A stretch of 64,000 nt of DNA from Lentisphaera profundi (GCF_028728065.1 NZ_CP117812.1:868001-932000); one strand, 5' to 3'; positions 36,063-45,244 are shown, numbered from the stretch's first letter. Notes: generated by a model not told the origin, from the letters alone. Numbers and translations: made by a program.

Positions 36063-37607
36063 TTAAGTTGGAGAAGTGCGGTTAGTTTTTTTTAGTGAGA
36101 CTGTAACGAAGAGGGGGAGGATGAGGTATATCCAAAAGGGGCGTAGTTTAAATAGGAGAAGGTGGTCGTCGAGGTTCACAAAAATAAACAAGCAGATCAT
36201 AATGGTTCTCATCGATGGGGGGCTTATATAAATTATGTGTATAAATAATAATAGATATAGGATTAAGGCTATGAAGCCGCCTTTATAAAGTAAGCCAAAA
36301 GCGAGGGAGTGGCTATCATGAAGGCCGCTAGGGGTTTGAAAGTGGTGTGTTTTTATTTCGTTGCCTCTGCCAAATGAAGGGTTTTCTTGCCATTGCCGAA
36401 TGAGCTCTTTCCAGATTGTTGTTCGACCACCTAAGCTGGAGTCGAAATAGAAAGCCCTAGGAGTTTTTTTACTTAAGATTATGGTATGGCTACTTTCATC
36501 TTTCATGCGCTCCGTGAAGTAAACTAGATAGTCTTTTAGTGGGTTTTTTGACTGACTGATAGATGTGAAGCGTATGTTTAGGTTCTGGGGCTTATCGAGG
36601 CGAATGACAAGTATTTCATATCTCTGTAGTGTGTAACTATCGGTTGTTTTTTTTACTGTAGATTTAGTGCTACTATTATATATACTTGCATTGAGTCGGC
36701 TTTTTTGTTGTAGGTTTTTGATTTTTAAATTTTTAATATGTACCGGTTGTGAACCGGTGTTTTTTATGCGAAAAATTGAAAGAGATGAGTTTTTATGGGG
36801 ACTTATGTCGTAGTTGTGTGAAATGTTAGTGCGGCTAATTATTTGAAATAGGGCGTGCTTTTTAAGGGTGTATAATGTGCTGGCAGAGATGGCGATAAAA
36901 AGAGCGAATAATAGTGTGAGTTGCATCTTGTTGTGTCTGACTTTTAAGAAAGCCAGGATCGGGCAGCTAACTAAAAAGGCGGCGAGTGGTCCGCGTGATT
37001 GAGATAAGATTAAACAATAAACACAAAGAATTGTTGCTGATAGGGCCCATTTTTTAGCGACAGAGCTGTGTGTAGCAATAGATAGGTTTGTTATGCTTAG
37101 GAAAGCAAAAATTTTCCCGGTTACAACGGCTTGGTGATCGAGCTGGGTGTAACCAGTAAGTCGAGTATAGGTATCGGTTTTGAAAAAATGCCACTGGATG
37201 ATTAAGGAGAGAGCGTAGAGGATGGAGATGAAAGGAATGAGGCGGATGAGTGGAGTAAAGTCATGTTCGTGTAGTTTTACAGACCAATAGATGAGATTAA
37301 AAAAACAAAAGGTATAAAAGAGGTACTTGAACTGGTCGGTGTCGGCTTCGCCGTCGCTAGGAAATTGTGAACGTATGACGAGGAAGAGTGAAAGGGTCCA
37401 GAATAGGATAAAACCTTTGTTTTTTATTAAATTTTTCCAGGGTAGGAGTGTAATATTAAATAATGTTAATGGTATGGCAGTCAAATAAAAAATATTATTT
37501 CTTAATTTATTGCTAGGGCTAAAGCAACAGAATAGAATTAGTAAGACGAGCATCGTAGATGAATGCTGTCTTAGATATTGAGCAATGCAATTGACGCACT
37601 TTTTCAT
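36063..37607 (-). CDS. O-antigen ligase/polymerase-superfamily membrane protein with a large soluble insert
   Basis: This 514-aa polytopic protein has about ten hydrophobic helices. The motif LILSQSRGPLAAFLVSCPIL is the RGP pattern of the WaaL/O-antigen ligase superfamily, and LGGRTTIWKELIRQWQENP with GLHDSHSLAFGLLYKGGF matches its large-loop and following helix. Unusually, about 130 residues (roughly 245-380) between them are polar and strand-rich and resemble a small extracytoplasmic beta domain. Two such superfamily proteins in one locus suggest one polymerase and one ligase; this one stands outside the main run behind its own upstream region. It is followed by the promoter of the Wzz-led run. 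Confidence 0.75.
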   Translation of the reverse strand: MKKCVNCIAQYLRQHSSTMLVLLILFCCFSPSNKLRNNIFYLTAIPLTLFNITLLPWKNLIKNKGFILFWTLSLFLVIRSQFPSDGEADTDQFKYLFYTFCFFNLIYWSVKLHEHDFTPLIRLIPFISILYALSLIIQWHFFKTDTYTRLTGYTQLDHQAVVTGKIFAFLSITNLSIATHSSVAKKWALSATILCVYCLILSQSRGPLAAFLVSCPILAFLKVRHNKMQLTLLFALFIAISASTLYTLKKHALFQIISRTNISHNYDISPHKNSSLSIFRIKNTGSQPVHIKNLKIKNLQQKSRLNASIYNSSTKSTVKKTTDSYTLQRYEILVIRLDKPQNLNIRFTSISQSKNPLKDYLVYFTERMKDESSHTIILSKKTPRAFYFDSSLGGRTTIWKELIRQWQENPSFGRGNEIKTHHFQTPSGLHDSHSLAFGLLYKGGFIALILYLLLFIHIIYISPPSMRTIMICLFIFVNLDDHLLLFKLRPFWIYLILPLFVTVSLKKTNRTSPT

Positions 37608-37901
37608 AATTGTATTTTCGACGAATTCTATGGCTAAGATAGAATAGGGCTCCCTCTCCTTGTTTTCTACTATAAAGTATAGAGGGGATATTTTTTTAGG
37701 AAAGTTATTTGTAGTGATTGTTGCTTTTTTTTTGTGACATATATTTGTGGGTGTGCCGATTTATGATATTTAGGAAGCTTATGCTTGTTACATGATTCAA
37801 TAGCGCACTGGAAATTATATTTATAAGTGATGTATTTGTCTAGACAGCTTCAGGGATGAAAGGTATATGTGTCACTCGAGAATATTATATAATGAGATCT
37901 T

Positions 37902-38657
37902 ATGATTAAAACTTACGTTCTTTCAATGGAGAAAGAAATTGAGCGCAGAGCGAGCTTAGTGTGTAGCTTGAAGGACTTGGGCGTAGATTATGAGCTGTTT
38001 GATGCAGTGGATGGTAAGCAGATTGGGGAAGACCATCCAGAATATCATTTAGTAAATGATTCTAGTCGACCTGATTTATATAAACGTATACTAAATGCAG
38101 GTGAAAAGGGGTGTTTTATCTCACATTACCGTTTATGGAAAAAACTTATTGATAGTGATGACGAATGGATGTGTGTACTGGAGTCAGATGCCCAGCCTAT
38201 GTCTAGTTTTAAACAAGTATTAAAGTCTTTGTCAGAATCAGGTCAAAATACCGAGTATGTAATGTTAAATTACAGTAAGTGTTGGCCATCTCATTTTGGC
38301 AGGCATGAGCTTGTTGATAACTATAATCTGGTCAGATTCGCTAATAAACGTACATACTTTACTTCTGCTTATCTTTTGCGTCGCTCGGGGGCACAAAAGT
38401 TGCTAGATTTAGTGAAAGAATATAAGGTGTGTATGCCAGTTGACGACTTCATTACTGGAGGTAGGCTTCCAAAAACATTAAATACTTGGGCGGTATATCC
38501 AAGGGTGGTAGAATTATCTGCTCTTGCTAAAATTTCAAACATCTACTTAGAGGGCGAAAAAGAGATTAAATATGAGAAGAAGCGTGGCTTGATCGCACGA
38601 AACTCCAGGAAAATCCGAATCTTTTTTACGAAATTTACTCAGCGTCATTCGCTTTAG
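37902..38657 (+). CDS. Glycosyltransferase family 25 protein (LPS-type beta-glycosyltransferase)
   Basis: This 251-aa GT25 enzyme is typical of lipopolysaccharide or lipooligosaccharide galactosyl/glucosyltransferases. The start IKTYVLSMEKEIERRASLVCSL, the segment FDAVDGKQIG, GCFISHYRLWKKLI, and the DxD-like LESDAQP are diagnostic. The ribosome binding site is weak. It lies alone on the plus strand between the divergent ligase-like gene and rfbB. Donor sugar cannot be read from the sequence. Confidence 0.9.
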   Translation: MIKTYVLSMEKEIERRASLVCSLKDLGVDYELFDAVDGKQIGEDHPEYHLVNDSSRPDLYKRILNAGEKGCFISHYRLWKKLIDSDDEWMCVLESDAQPMSSFKQVLKSLSESGQNTEYVMLNYSKCWPSHFGRHELVDNYNLVRFANKRTYFTSAYLLRRSGAQKLLDLVKEYKVCMPVDDFITGGRLPKTLNTWAVYPRVVELSALAKISNIYLEGEKEIKYEKKRGLIARNSRKIRIFFTKFTQRHSL

Positions 38658-38786
38658 TGTTTAATATTAAGAGCTAAGCGATAGGTATATTAGTACTCAA
38701 GTATTAATTGATAGCTCTGTTACAGAGTGAGATGAGACGGGGGTCATTCTTTTGTCCCCGAAAAATTATTAATTAGGAATTTATTA

Positions 38787-39938
38787 ATGCGAATTATTGT
38801 CACAGGTGGTGCGGGCTTCATTGGTTCTGCAGTTATCAGAAATCTTATTGAAAACACCAATGACGAAGTACTCAATTTAGATAAGTTGACTTACGCAGGG
38901 AATTTAGAATCGTTGACTTCTGTTGAGAACTCTGAGCGTTATCATTTTGCGCAAGTGGATATTTGTGATCAGACTGCTGTAGAGAAAGTATTTGAGGCTT
39001 TTCAGCCAGATATCGTGATGCACTTGGCGGCGGAGTCCCATGTGGATCGTTCCATCGATGGTCCAGGTGAATTTATGCAGACGAATATTATCGGAACTTA
39101 TACGCTTTTAGAAGTGGCTCGCAAGTATTGGAGTTCTTTGCCTGAGGGCCTAGGACAAGCAGGAGACAGGAAACAGGAGTCAGGAAGTGGCAATGGGGGA
39201 AATATATCCGGCCCTACAAAAACAAGCTTCCGCTTCCACCATATATCCACAGATGAAGTCTATGGCGATTTAGATGGCCCCGAGGATCTTTTTAAGGAGG
39301 ATACGCCTTATGCGCCGAGTTCACCTTACTCAGCCTCTAAAGCCTCGTCTGACCACTTAGTACGTGCTTGGAATAGAACTTATGGTTTACCGATTGTGAT
39401 CACTAATTGCTCCAATAATTATGGCCCCTTTCACTTTCCTGAAAAATTGATTCCTTTAGTGACGCTCAATGCATTAGCTCAAAAAGATTTACCTGTATAT
39501 GGTGACGGCAAGCAAATTCGTGATTGGCTCTATGTCGATGACCATGCGCGTGCTTTATGCTTAGTTGCAAAAGAGGGCGTGAATGGTGAGACTTACAATA
39601 TTGGTGGGCATAACGAAAAACAGAATATTGAAGTAGTAAAAACCATTTGCTCTATTCTTGATGAACTCGCCCCGATTGCGGAGAGTTCCCTCATTCAAAA
39701 TTCAAAATCAAACATTAAAAATTACGAAGACTTAATTATCTTCGTTAATGACCGTCCAGGTCATGATTTGCGTTATGCGATTGATGCAAGTAAAATCGAA
39801 AAAGATCTTGGCTGGGTACCTCAAGAAACTTTTGAGTCAGGAATTAGAAAGACAATCGAATGGTATTTAGCCAATAAAGAAACTTGGTGTAAAAATGTCC
39901 TTGATGGATCTTACCAAATGGAACGCTTGGGGAATTAG
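38787..39938 (+). CDS. rfbB: dTDP-glucose 4,6-dehydratase with two in-frame inserts
   Basis: RmlB turns dTDP-glucose into dTDP-4-keto-6-deoxyglucose. The NAD motif [14 protein letters not shown], the site [23 protein letters not shown] and the catalytic YSASK are all present, then [15 protein letters not shown]. At 383 aa it is about 25-30 longer than typical, because of a glycine/glutamine-rich insert near residues 125-145 ([15 protein letters not shown]) and a second near 303-315 ([12 protein letters not shown]). The DNA of the second insert resembles the AT-rich part of the repeat lying just after this gene. Partner rfbA is 22 kb away; rfbC and rfbD are absent. AGGA lies eight bases before the ATG. 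Confidence 0.94.
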   Translation: MRIIVTGGAGFIGSAVIRNLIENTNDEVLNLDKLTYAGNLESLTSVENSERYHFAQVDICDQTAVEKVFEAFQPDIVMHLAAESHVDRSIDGPGEFMQTNIIGTYTLLEVARKYWSSLPEGLGQAGDRKQESGSGNGGNISGPTKTSFRFHHISTDEVYGDLDGPEDLFKEDTPYAPSSPYSASKASSDHLVRAWNRTYGLPIVITNCSNNYGPFHFPEKLIPLVTLNALAQKDLPVYGDGKQIRDWLYVDDHARALCLVAKEGVNGETYNIGGHNEKQNIEVVKTICSILDELAPIAESSLIQNSKSNIKNYEDLIIFVNDRPGHDLRYAIDASKIEKDLGWVPQETFESGIRKTIEWYLANKETWCKNVLDGSYQMERLGN

Positions 39939-39947
39939 ACGCGCTAA

Positions 39948-40006
39948 CGCTGAAAGACCGCGCTTTGCGCCAATTTTTAATTTTAAATGCTTAATTTTGA
40001 ATTGAA
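39948..40006 (+). repeat. Dispersed repeat, GC-hairpin plus AT-rich block, copy 1
   Basis: CGCTGAAAGACCGCG, then CTTTGCGCC, then an AT block (AATTTTAAATGCTTAATT). It begins ten bases after the rfbB stop codon. Related copies lie at 40743-40841 and 40893-40917. Such patterns are typical of small non-coding repeats carried between genes. Confidence 0.8.
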
Positions 40007-40093
40007 GCCCTGAAGCCCTGAACCGTCTTTGAGTTGCGTTGAATTTTAAGAGGGCTATACTGTACTATTCATTAAATGTAATGGTTTTTGATT

Positions 40094-40291
40094 ATGGAAA
40101 AACGTATACGAGTTGGAAAAGTTGAAGATCAAGATGATTTCAGGCGTTCTGATCTATCCCAGTTAAGTGGAGATCAACGTTTGGCGATGTTAATTCAAAT
40201 GCAGTCGCGTTATTTGCGATGGGATCTTCATTCCAATATGGAGCGAGTGGGACGTTTGAAAAGAAAGAGTTTCCGCGATGTTCCCGAGTAG
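40094..40291 (+). CDS. Small basic protein of unknown function paired with a nucleotidyltransferase
   Basis: This 65-aa, charge-rich protein (MEKRIRVGKVEDQDDFRRSD at the start) has a predicted helical middle (RLAMLIQMQSRYLRWDLHSN). I do not recognise its family. A TTG at 40088 is also in frame, but the ATG at 40094 is the better start. Its stop overlaps the following nucleotidyltransferase start by 14 bases, so the two are translationally coupled. A small partner before an MNT-like nucleotidyltransferase recalls toxin-antitoxin layouts, but this is inference. Confidence 0.7.
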   Translation: MEKRIRVGKVEDQDDFRRSDLSQLSGDQRLAMLIQMQSRYLRWDLHSNMERVGRLKRKSFRDVPE

Positions 40292-40742
40292 TTTATCTGA
40301 AGATATGTTGGATTTTTTGCGACTTCTGCAAAAAAATGAAGTCGAGTTCCTCATTTGCGGTGGTCATGCTGTTTGTTTTTATGGTTTTCCAAGGATGACA
40401 ATGGATTTTGATATTCTTGTAAAACCCAACGAAACTAATGCTGAACGTCTTATGCAAAGTTTATTAGAGTTCGGCTTTGGTGGAGTGAAAGAATTAAAGA
40501 AAGAATTGTTTTGTCAGAGAGGGACAGTGTTTACTCTCGGAGCTCAACCCAATCAAATTGATTTATTGACATCAGTCAGTAGTCAGAGTGAGGAAGAGAT
40601 TTTTTCTCACCAAGTACTAGGACAGATGGAGGGATTAAGTTTAAATTTCATTTCTTATGATGATTTAATTCGAGCCAAAAAAGAAGCAGGAAGACTCAAA
40701 GATCAGTTGGATGTGGAGGAGTTGGAAAAACTTCAGAGTTGA
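40278..40742 (+). CDS. Nucleotidyltransferase-like protein (AbiEii/MNT-type fold)
   Basis: This 154-aa protein has the minimal nucleotidyltransferase core: GG at residues 28-29 in FLICGGHAVCFYG, followed by TMDFDILV with the metal-binding D43-x-D45. A further acidic residue probably comes from NQIDLLTS (Asp near residue 95). The C-terminal helix KKEAGRLKDQLDVEELEKL is typical of the short DUF1814/MNT-like proteins found as mobile cargo. It may transfer NMP groups to a protein or RNA. The gene pair is bracketed by copies of the same intergenic repeat, which fits horizontal acquisition. Confidence 0.8.
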   Translation: MFPSSLSEDMLDFLRLLQKNEVEFLICGGHAVCFYGFPRMTMDFDILVKPNETNAERLMQSLLEFGFGGVKELKKELFCQRGTVFTLGAQPNQIDLLTSVSSQSEEEIFSHQVLGQMEGLSLNFISYDDLIRAKKEAGRLKDQLDVEELEKLQS

Positions 40743-40841
40743 GCGCTGAAAGACCGCGCTACGCGCACTGCGCACTGAGTGGAGCTTGGAGAGAAACGCT
40801 TCGCGCCAATTTTAAATTTTAAATACTTAATTTTGAATTGA
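40743..40841 (+). repeat. Dispersed repeat, GC-hairpin plus AT-rich block, copy 2
   Basis: This copy starts two bases after the nucleotidyltransferase stop codon with GCGCTGAAAGACCGCGCT. Its AT block at 40796-40841 repeats that of copy 1 with few changes; about 30 extra bases separate the two blocks. Together with 39948-40006 it brackets the 40094-40742 gene pair in direct orientation. Confidence 0.8.
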
Positions 40842-40851
40842 TAAAGCCATA

Positions 40852-40896
40852 GATCCGCAAGAAACTTTCGAGTCGGGAATTAGGCGCGCTTTGCGC
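40852..40896 (+). pseudogene. Fossil of the 3' part of rfbB
   Basis: Codons reading [12 protein letters not shown] match the rfbB segment [12 protein letters not shown] at 39820-39855, with several silent changes (TTT/TTC, TCA/TCG). The match runs directly into another copy of the intergenic repeat (40893-40917) and the frame then stops. It is a remnant of a duplicated or recombined rfbB end, not a gene. Confidence 0.75.
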
Positions 40897-40917
40897 TGAA
40901 AGACCGCGATTTGCGCT
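40893..40917 (+). repeat. Dispersed repeat, GC-hairpin block, copy 3
   Basis: GCGCTGAAAGACCGCG followed by ATTTGCGCT repeats the GC-rich half of copies 1 and 2. The bases just before it (GGGAATTAG, then GCGCGCT) also match those between the rfbB end and copy 1. Confidence 0.8.
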
Positions 40918-41007
40918 GGTGGAAGGCGGGGAAGTAGATGTAGCTCCAAAACTGCTTGAAATTATTTTAGCGAAGCTAATAAGCCCGCGGTGAGCCCTCA
41001 ATGAATG

Positions 41008-41090
41008 GGGACTACATTTCTGCGCTCTTCGAGCTCAAATGTCTCTTAAGTCCCCAGTCATTAGTGGCTATCTTCCCACCGGAGGCATTT
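41008..41090 (+). repeat. Dispersed intergenic repeat, copy 2 (forward orientation)
   Basis: GCTCTTCGAGCTCAAAT, CTCTTAAGTCCCC and a GTCATTAGTGG tail occur in the same order as on the minus strand at 7735-7830. It lies in the gene-free stretch 40918-41215 between the repeats and pyrB, which otherwise shows only a short TA microsatellite (about 41099-41114). Confidence 0.65.
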
Positions 41091-41215
41091 ATAGCTTTTG
41101 ATATATATATATATATCGCTCGGTGAAGGGCAATTTGAACCATATTATCGAGGATAGGTACTTGGATTTGACTCTTGGCTAAGCCCGGGAGATAGAATGT
41201 TTTAAGATTAGTTGA

Positions 41216-42319
41216 TTAAATATCGGCGGTGTGGTTGGCTTGCTTGCAGATATCAGCCCAGTAGCACATGATTTTTTGGTCGTAGCCAGTGATGTGGCTC
41301 ATGAGTGCGGCTCGAGCCCACATGCCATTTCGCTCTTGGCGCCAATATTTAGCGCGGGGATCATTGTCAATCGCACTGTCTAATTCTTCCCGTCTTGGAA
41401 GAGGGTGCATGATGGCGCAGTGCTCTTTGAGAATGGGCAGGTGTTCAGCTCTAAGTGAAAATTCAGGGAAGGATTTTTCGCTTTTATCATTGCCAGTATC
41501 GTGCTCATCTTGAACTCGAGTCATATAAATAGCATCGGCATCGGGGAGGTGTTTAACGAATTCGTGACTGACGGTGTAGTGAACCTTTTTTTCTTTTAAG
41601 AAGGAAATGACATCTTCAGACATTTTGAATTTTTCTGGTGAGGACAGGATGAGCTTTGTTCCAGGGAAGAAACTGATGAGTTTACTGAGTGAGCGTACGG
41701 TACGTCCACGGAGCAGGTCACCGGCTAAGATTATAGTTTTGCCTTCTAGCCCACCATGATGTTCGAATGAACGTATGAGTGTATAGATATCCAAGATGGC
41801 TTGTGTGGGGTGTTGGTCCTTTCCTGAGCCTGCGTTGAGTATTGGAATAGGGCGCTCAGAGTTGTTGAGGCAATAAGCTGCTTGTTCTGCATAGCCTTCT
41901 TTAGGATGGCGCATAATGATAAAATTAAAGTAAGATGAGAAGGTCCGGATCGTGTCTTCAAAAGTCTCGCCTTTGACTTCGGAGCTGATGCTCGCATCCC
42001 GAACGTCACTGGTTTGAATTCCCAGGATTTGACAAGCCGTACGAAAACTTAAATAAGTACGGGTCGAAGGCTGCATGAAGTAGAGCATGGCCTTGTAATG
42101 AGGCATGAGTCCTTGTAAGAAAAGGGCGCCTTTTTTTGATTTGCTGATAGAGCGGATGACATTTGTTAATTTATAGATGTGATCAATAAATTCGCGGTCA
42201 AATTGTTGAGAATGGAGGCAGTGGAAAATTTTCCCATTTTCATTAAAATATGGTTTTTTTTCTTCTGGACTTAAAGCCTGAAATTCAGGCCAGGTAAGGT
42301 TTTTTGTTTCGCTGAGCAT
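41216..42319 (-). CDS. pyrB: Aspartate carbamoyltransferase catalytic chain
   Basis: PyrB condenses carbamoyl phosphate with aspartate in pyrimidine synthesis. The carbamoyl-phosphate signature is QPSTRTYLSFRTA; HPTQAILDIYTL and the ATCase-like YMTRVQDEHD are present, and the C-terminal HPLPRREELD is as expected. 367 aa is longer than the E. coli chain (about 310), mainly through an N-terminal extension of about 40 residues. No pyrI regulatory chain is adjacent. GAGG stands before the ATG. It is divergent from the TPR gene, so the 170 bases between them must hold both promoters. Confidence 0.92.
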   Translation of the reverse strand: MLSETKNLTWPEFQALSPEEKKPYFNENGKIFHCLHSQQFDREFIDHIYKLTNVIRSISKSKKGALFLQGLMPHYKAMLYFMQPSTRTYLSFRTACQILGIQTSDVRDASISSEVKGETFEDTIRTFSSYFNFIIMRHPKEGYAEQAAYCLNNSERPIPILNAGSGKDQHPTQAILDIYTLIRSFEHHGGLEGKTIILAGDLLRGRTVRSLSKLISFFPGTKLILSSPEKFKMSEDVISFLKEKKVHYTVSHEFVKHLPDADAIYMTRVQDEHDTGNDKSEKSFPEFSLRAEHLPILKEHCAIMHPLPRREELDSAIDNDPRAKYWRQERNGMWARAALMSHITGYDQKIMCYWADICKQANHTADI

Positions 42320-42489
42320 GGGGCATCCTCGTTAAAAAAATTAAGATTGATCGAATGATAGCTTCGGCTGTAAATAAAGTCAAGTTTTTGCTTCTTTTAA
42401 GTTTGTGAATTACGAGGCGTGAATTGTCAGTGTTAGCTAGGAGGTTTAGATTAGCGGGATATTAAAAATTGAACTAATCCGGAGACTAT

Positions 42490-43878
42490 ATGCAGCCAAA
42501 AACTGTAAAAGAAGTTGATGAACGCACGCGTGAATTATACACAAGAGCAGAAGAAGCATTACAGCAAAAAAATTATGACTATGCAATAGATTTATTCCAA
42601 AATTGTTTAAAGCAAGTGCCGGCATTAAAAGAAGCGCGTACATCATTGAGACAGGCGACCTTATTGAAGTTCGGCGGTAAGCCTAGCTCTGCGAAACAAG
42701 CCATGGTAGCCATGAAATTTTCGGTGACTCTTACAGTGAAAATTCCCGGTTTAATTCGTAAGGGTGAGTACTTTAAAGCCATGCGTCTTTGTGAAGAGGT
42801 TCTAGCTAGTGACCCGAGTAATTTGTCGGCAAGTCGTTTACTTGCGGAAGCAGCAACCGAAGCAGAGATGAATTGGGTCGCAATAGATGTGATGGAGTTG
42901 GCATCACGTTATAATCCGACTGATGCAGATGTGAACCTATACCTGGCACAAATATATAATGAAAACGGACTTGGGATTAAGGCGGTAGAGCTTTGTGAAA
43001 AGCTTCGCAAGTATCACCCCAAAGATGAGAGAATTGTGACAATGCATAACTCATCGCAAGCAAGAATGGCGATGGATGATGGTGGTCTTGATGGCAATAA
43101 AGAAGAGAAAGTAGAAGGCGAAGAAGTGAAATTTGATGCCTATGAAACTCAGACCATGCAGAGTACTCGTAATACGACAATTATCACCAAGGGCTCAGAT
43201 CACTACGTGCAGGAATTAATGCAAGGCAATGATACGGTGGATACTCGTAAGCGTCTGGCACGTGAGTTCATCCGGGAAGGCGAGTATGATCAAGCCGTTG
43301 AGATTTTGCAAGAAGCGCTCGATATGGAGCATGCAGTAGATGTGCAGCTTCAAAAATTAGTCTTTACTGCAGTAGAAGGGCGTATTGATAATGCACTAGA
43401 CTCATGGAAAGACCATTTAGAGGAATCAAGTACGGAGCTCGAAAGAGAAGAAGCGATTGCGGAGATCGCAAATCTTGAGCAAACCAAGAAAGATATCCTT
43501 TTAGATCGTGCGCGTGAACAGGTGGGGCATTTCCCGAATGATCCTAAAAACAATATGGCATTTGCCGAGATATTGGTTGAACGTGGAATGTTTGAAGAGG
43601 CATTAGATCCACTAACTAAAGCAGCGACAAGTCCACGTTTCACCACGAGAGCATACATGCTCCGAGGACAATGTCGTATTGGTTTAGAGCTTTTTGATAA
43701 GGCAAAAATTGACCTTAGTAAAGCCTTAGAGTCGCTGCGTCCTCGCGATAGAAATGAAGCGGAATTAAATCATTTATTAGGAATGTCTCTAAAAGCCTTA
43801 GGCGAAAGCGATGCAGCAGAAAAATATTTTTCTAAAGCTCAAGAACTTGGTTTTAGCGAAAATTCAGGAAAGGAATAA
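42490..43878 (+). CDS. Tetratricopeptide-repeat protein
   Basis: This 462-aa soluble helical-repeat protein has TPR-like motifs at the N-terminus (AEEALQQKNYDYAIDLFQNC), in the middle (AREFIREGEYDQAVEILQEA) and at the end (ELNHLLGMSLKALGESDAAE). No signal peptide or membrane helix is seen. It probably scaffolds protein interactions. GGAGA lies six bases before the ATG. The kinase gene starts 13 bases after its stop and a membrane zinc-ribbon gene overlaps that, forming a three-gene operon likely to act together in signalling. Confidence 0.85.
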   Translation: MQPKTVKEVDERTRELYTRAEEALQQKNYDYAIDLFQNCLKQVPALKEARTSLRQATLLKFGGKPSSAKQAMVAMKFSVTLTVKIPGLIRKGEYFKAMRLCEEVLASDPSNLSASRLLAEAATEAEMNWVAIDVMELASRYNPTDADVNLYLAQIYNENGLGIKAVELCEKLRKYHPKDERIVTMHNSSQARMAMDDGGLDGNKEEKVEGEEVKFDAYETQTMQSTRNTTIITKGSDHYVQELMQGNDTVDTRKRLAREFIREGEYDQAVEILQEALDMEHAVDVQLQKLVFTAVEGRIDNALDSWKDHLEESSTELEREEAIAEIANLEQTKKDILLDRAREQVGHFPNDPKNNMAFAEILVERGMFEEALDPLTKAATSPRFTTRAYMLRGQCRIGLELFDKAKIDLSKALESLRPRDRNEAELNHLLGMSLKALGESDAAEKYFSKAQELGFSENSGKE

Positions 43879-43891
43879 TTAAGGAAAATTT

Positions 43892-45244
43892 ATGTCTTCT
43901 GAAAACAAACCTTCTTTTCCCAAGAGGTTGTTATCGTTATTAGGAGCGCCCTTTTCTAAATCAAAGGGCCCAAATGATACGATTGCTTTTAATCTTGAAT
44001 CTCAAGAAATGAGCTCGACGAAGTTGCCTAGTCACTTACAGGATCGGTACACGGTGATGCGTGCACTAGGTCAGGGTGGATATGGTGTTGTATATCTCGT
44101 GCAAGATATGATGATAGGACGTTTGGCGGCAATGAAGTTACTCAAAAGAGCTTCATCAGAAGGTGATGCAGTCTTTGATCACTTTAAGCAAGAGGCTAGA
44201 ATTGCAGGGCAATTGGATCATGAAAATATCGTTGTGATTTTCAATGCTGAGTACCAAGAGAAATATGCTTTTATTATTATGGAGTATCTATCGGAAGGTA
44301 ACTTAGCGTCGATGATCAAAGAGAAGGGTAAATTCTCTGCTCATGAAGCAGTCCAAATTATGAAAGGAATTTTGGATGGTTTATCTGCGGCTCATCGCAT
44401 GAGGGTTGTGCACCGTGATGTGAAGCCTGAGAATATACTTTTTGACCCAAAAGGACGTCCTAAAATTAGTGATTTTGGTATTGCTCACCTTCCGAAAGAA
44501 GAGGGTGGTGTTTTAAGTGATGAAGAATTCATGCCAGTAGGGACACCTTGTTATATGTCCCCCGAGCAATTAGCTGGTAAAGAAGATATAGATAGTCGCG
44601 CAGATCTCTATTCTTGTGGAGCGATTCTCTATGAGATGTTAACAGGGCAGAAGCTCTACGATATTCCGAGAGATATGCGTTTGGATGATATTTATTCAAT
44701 GGTGAAATCTGAGAACTATAAAAAACTGCAAGATTTTAAAATCGACTGTCCAAAGGATGTGGAAAATTTCGTCGAAAAATTATTATGTGTTGATCGTGAT
44801 CAGCGTTATCAGTCTTCTATGGCAGCTTTAAAAGATTTGAATGAGCTACTTGAGAAATTAGATCAAGAAAAAGAAACAAGAACTTTCCCAGATCGTATAG
44901 TTACTAGCCCAATAGACTTGCTTGAAGACGTTATGCGTATTTTATTACAGGACGGGATCATGGCTCCAGCCGAAAGGCGTGAAATAGATAAGCGCGCAGA
45001 GCGTTTACGTGTTTCGAAAGACTTGACCCGTGAAATTGAAGAAAAAATCCGTAAAGAGATGGGTTTGCCGTCTCTTGATTCTTTGGAAGCTTATGAATCG
45101 ACCTATCAACTCATGGGAGGAGATTGGGATTCGATGAGTCACCAAGAGAAAGAATTTTTAAAAAAGACATCAGAGAGTTTAGGTTTGCAAGATATTGAAC
45201 GACAGATGATAGAGAAAGATTCTGCAGAAAGTAGAGACCTGTGA
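43892..45244 (+). CDS. Serine/threonine protein kinase (Hanks type), cytosolic
   Basis: A complete eukaryote-like kinase domain spans about residues 52-320: glycine loop GQGGYG, the ATP lysine K82 in AAMKLL, catalytic loop HRDVKPEN (174-181) and DFG (194-196), then [13 protein letters not shown]. Unlike PknB-type kinases it has no transmembrane helix or PASTA domain. The C-terminal ~110 residues are helical ([33 protein letters not shown]) and look like two TerB/EF-like helical repeats, an inference. AAGGA lies seven bases before the ATG. It is coupled to the TPR gene upstream and the zinc-ribbon gene downstream. Confidence 0.95.
   Translation: MSSENKPSFPKRLLSLLGAPFSKSKGPNDTIAFNLESQEMSSTKLPSHLQDRYTVMRALGQGGYGVVYLVQDMMIGRLAAMKLLKRASSEGDAVFDHFKQEARIAGQLDHENIVVIFNAEYQEKYAFIIMEYLSEGNLASMIKEKGKFSAHEAVQIMKGILDGLSAAHRMRVVHRDVKPENILFDPKGRPKISDFGIAHLPKEEGGVLSDEEFMPVGTPCYMSPEQLAGKEDIDSRADLYSCGAILYEMLTGQKLYDIPRDMRLDDIYSMVKSENYKKLQDFKIDCPKDVENFVEKLLCVDRDQRYQSSMAALKDLNELLEKLDQEKETRTFPDRIVTSPIDLLEDVMRILLQDGIMAPAERREIDKRAERLRVSKDLTREIEEKIRKEMGLPSLDSLEAYESTYQLMGGDWDSMSHQEKEFLKKTSESLGLQDIERQMIEKDSAESRDL

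Noticed and set aside
41096-41116. Short TA microsatellite before pyrB
   Set aside because: About eight TA units in non-coding AT-rich DNA; not remarkable and no gene depends on it visibly.
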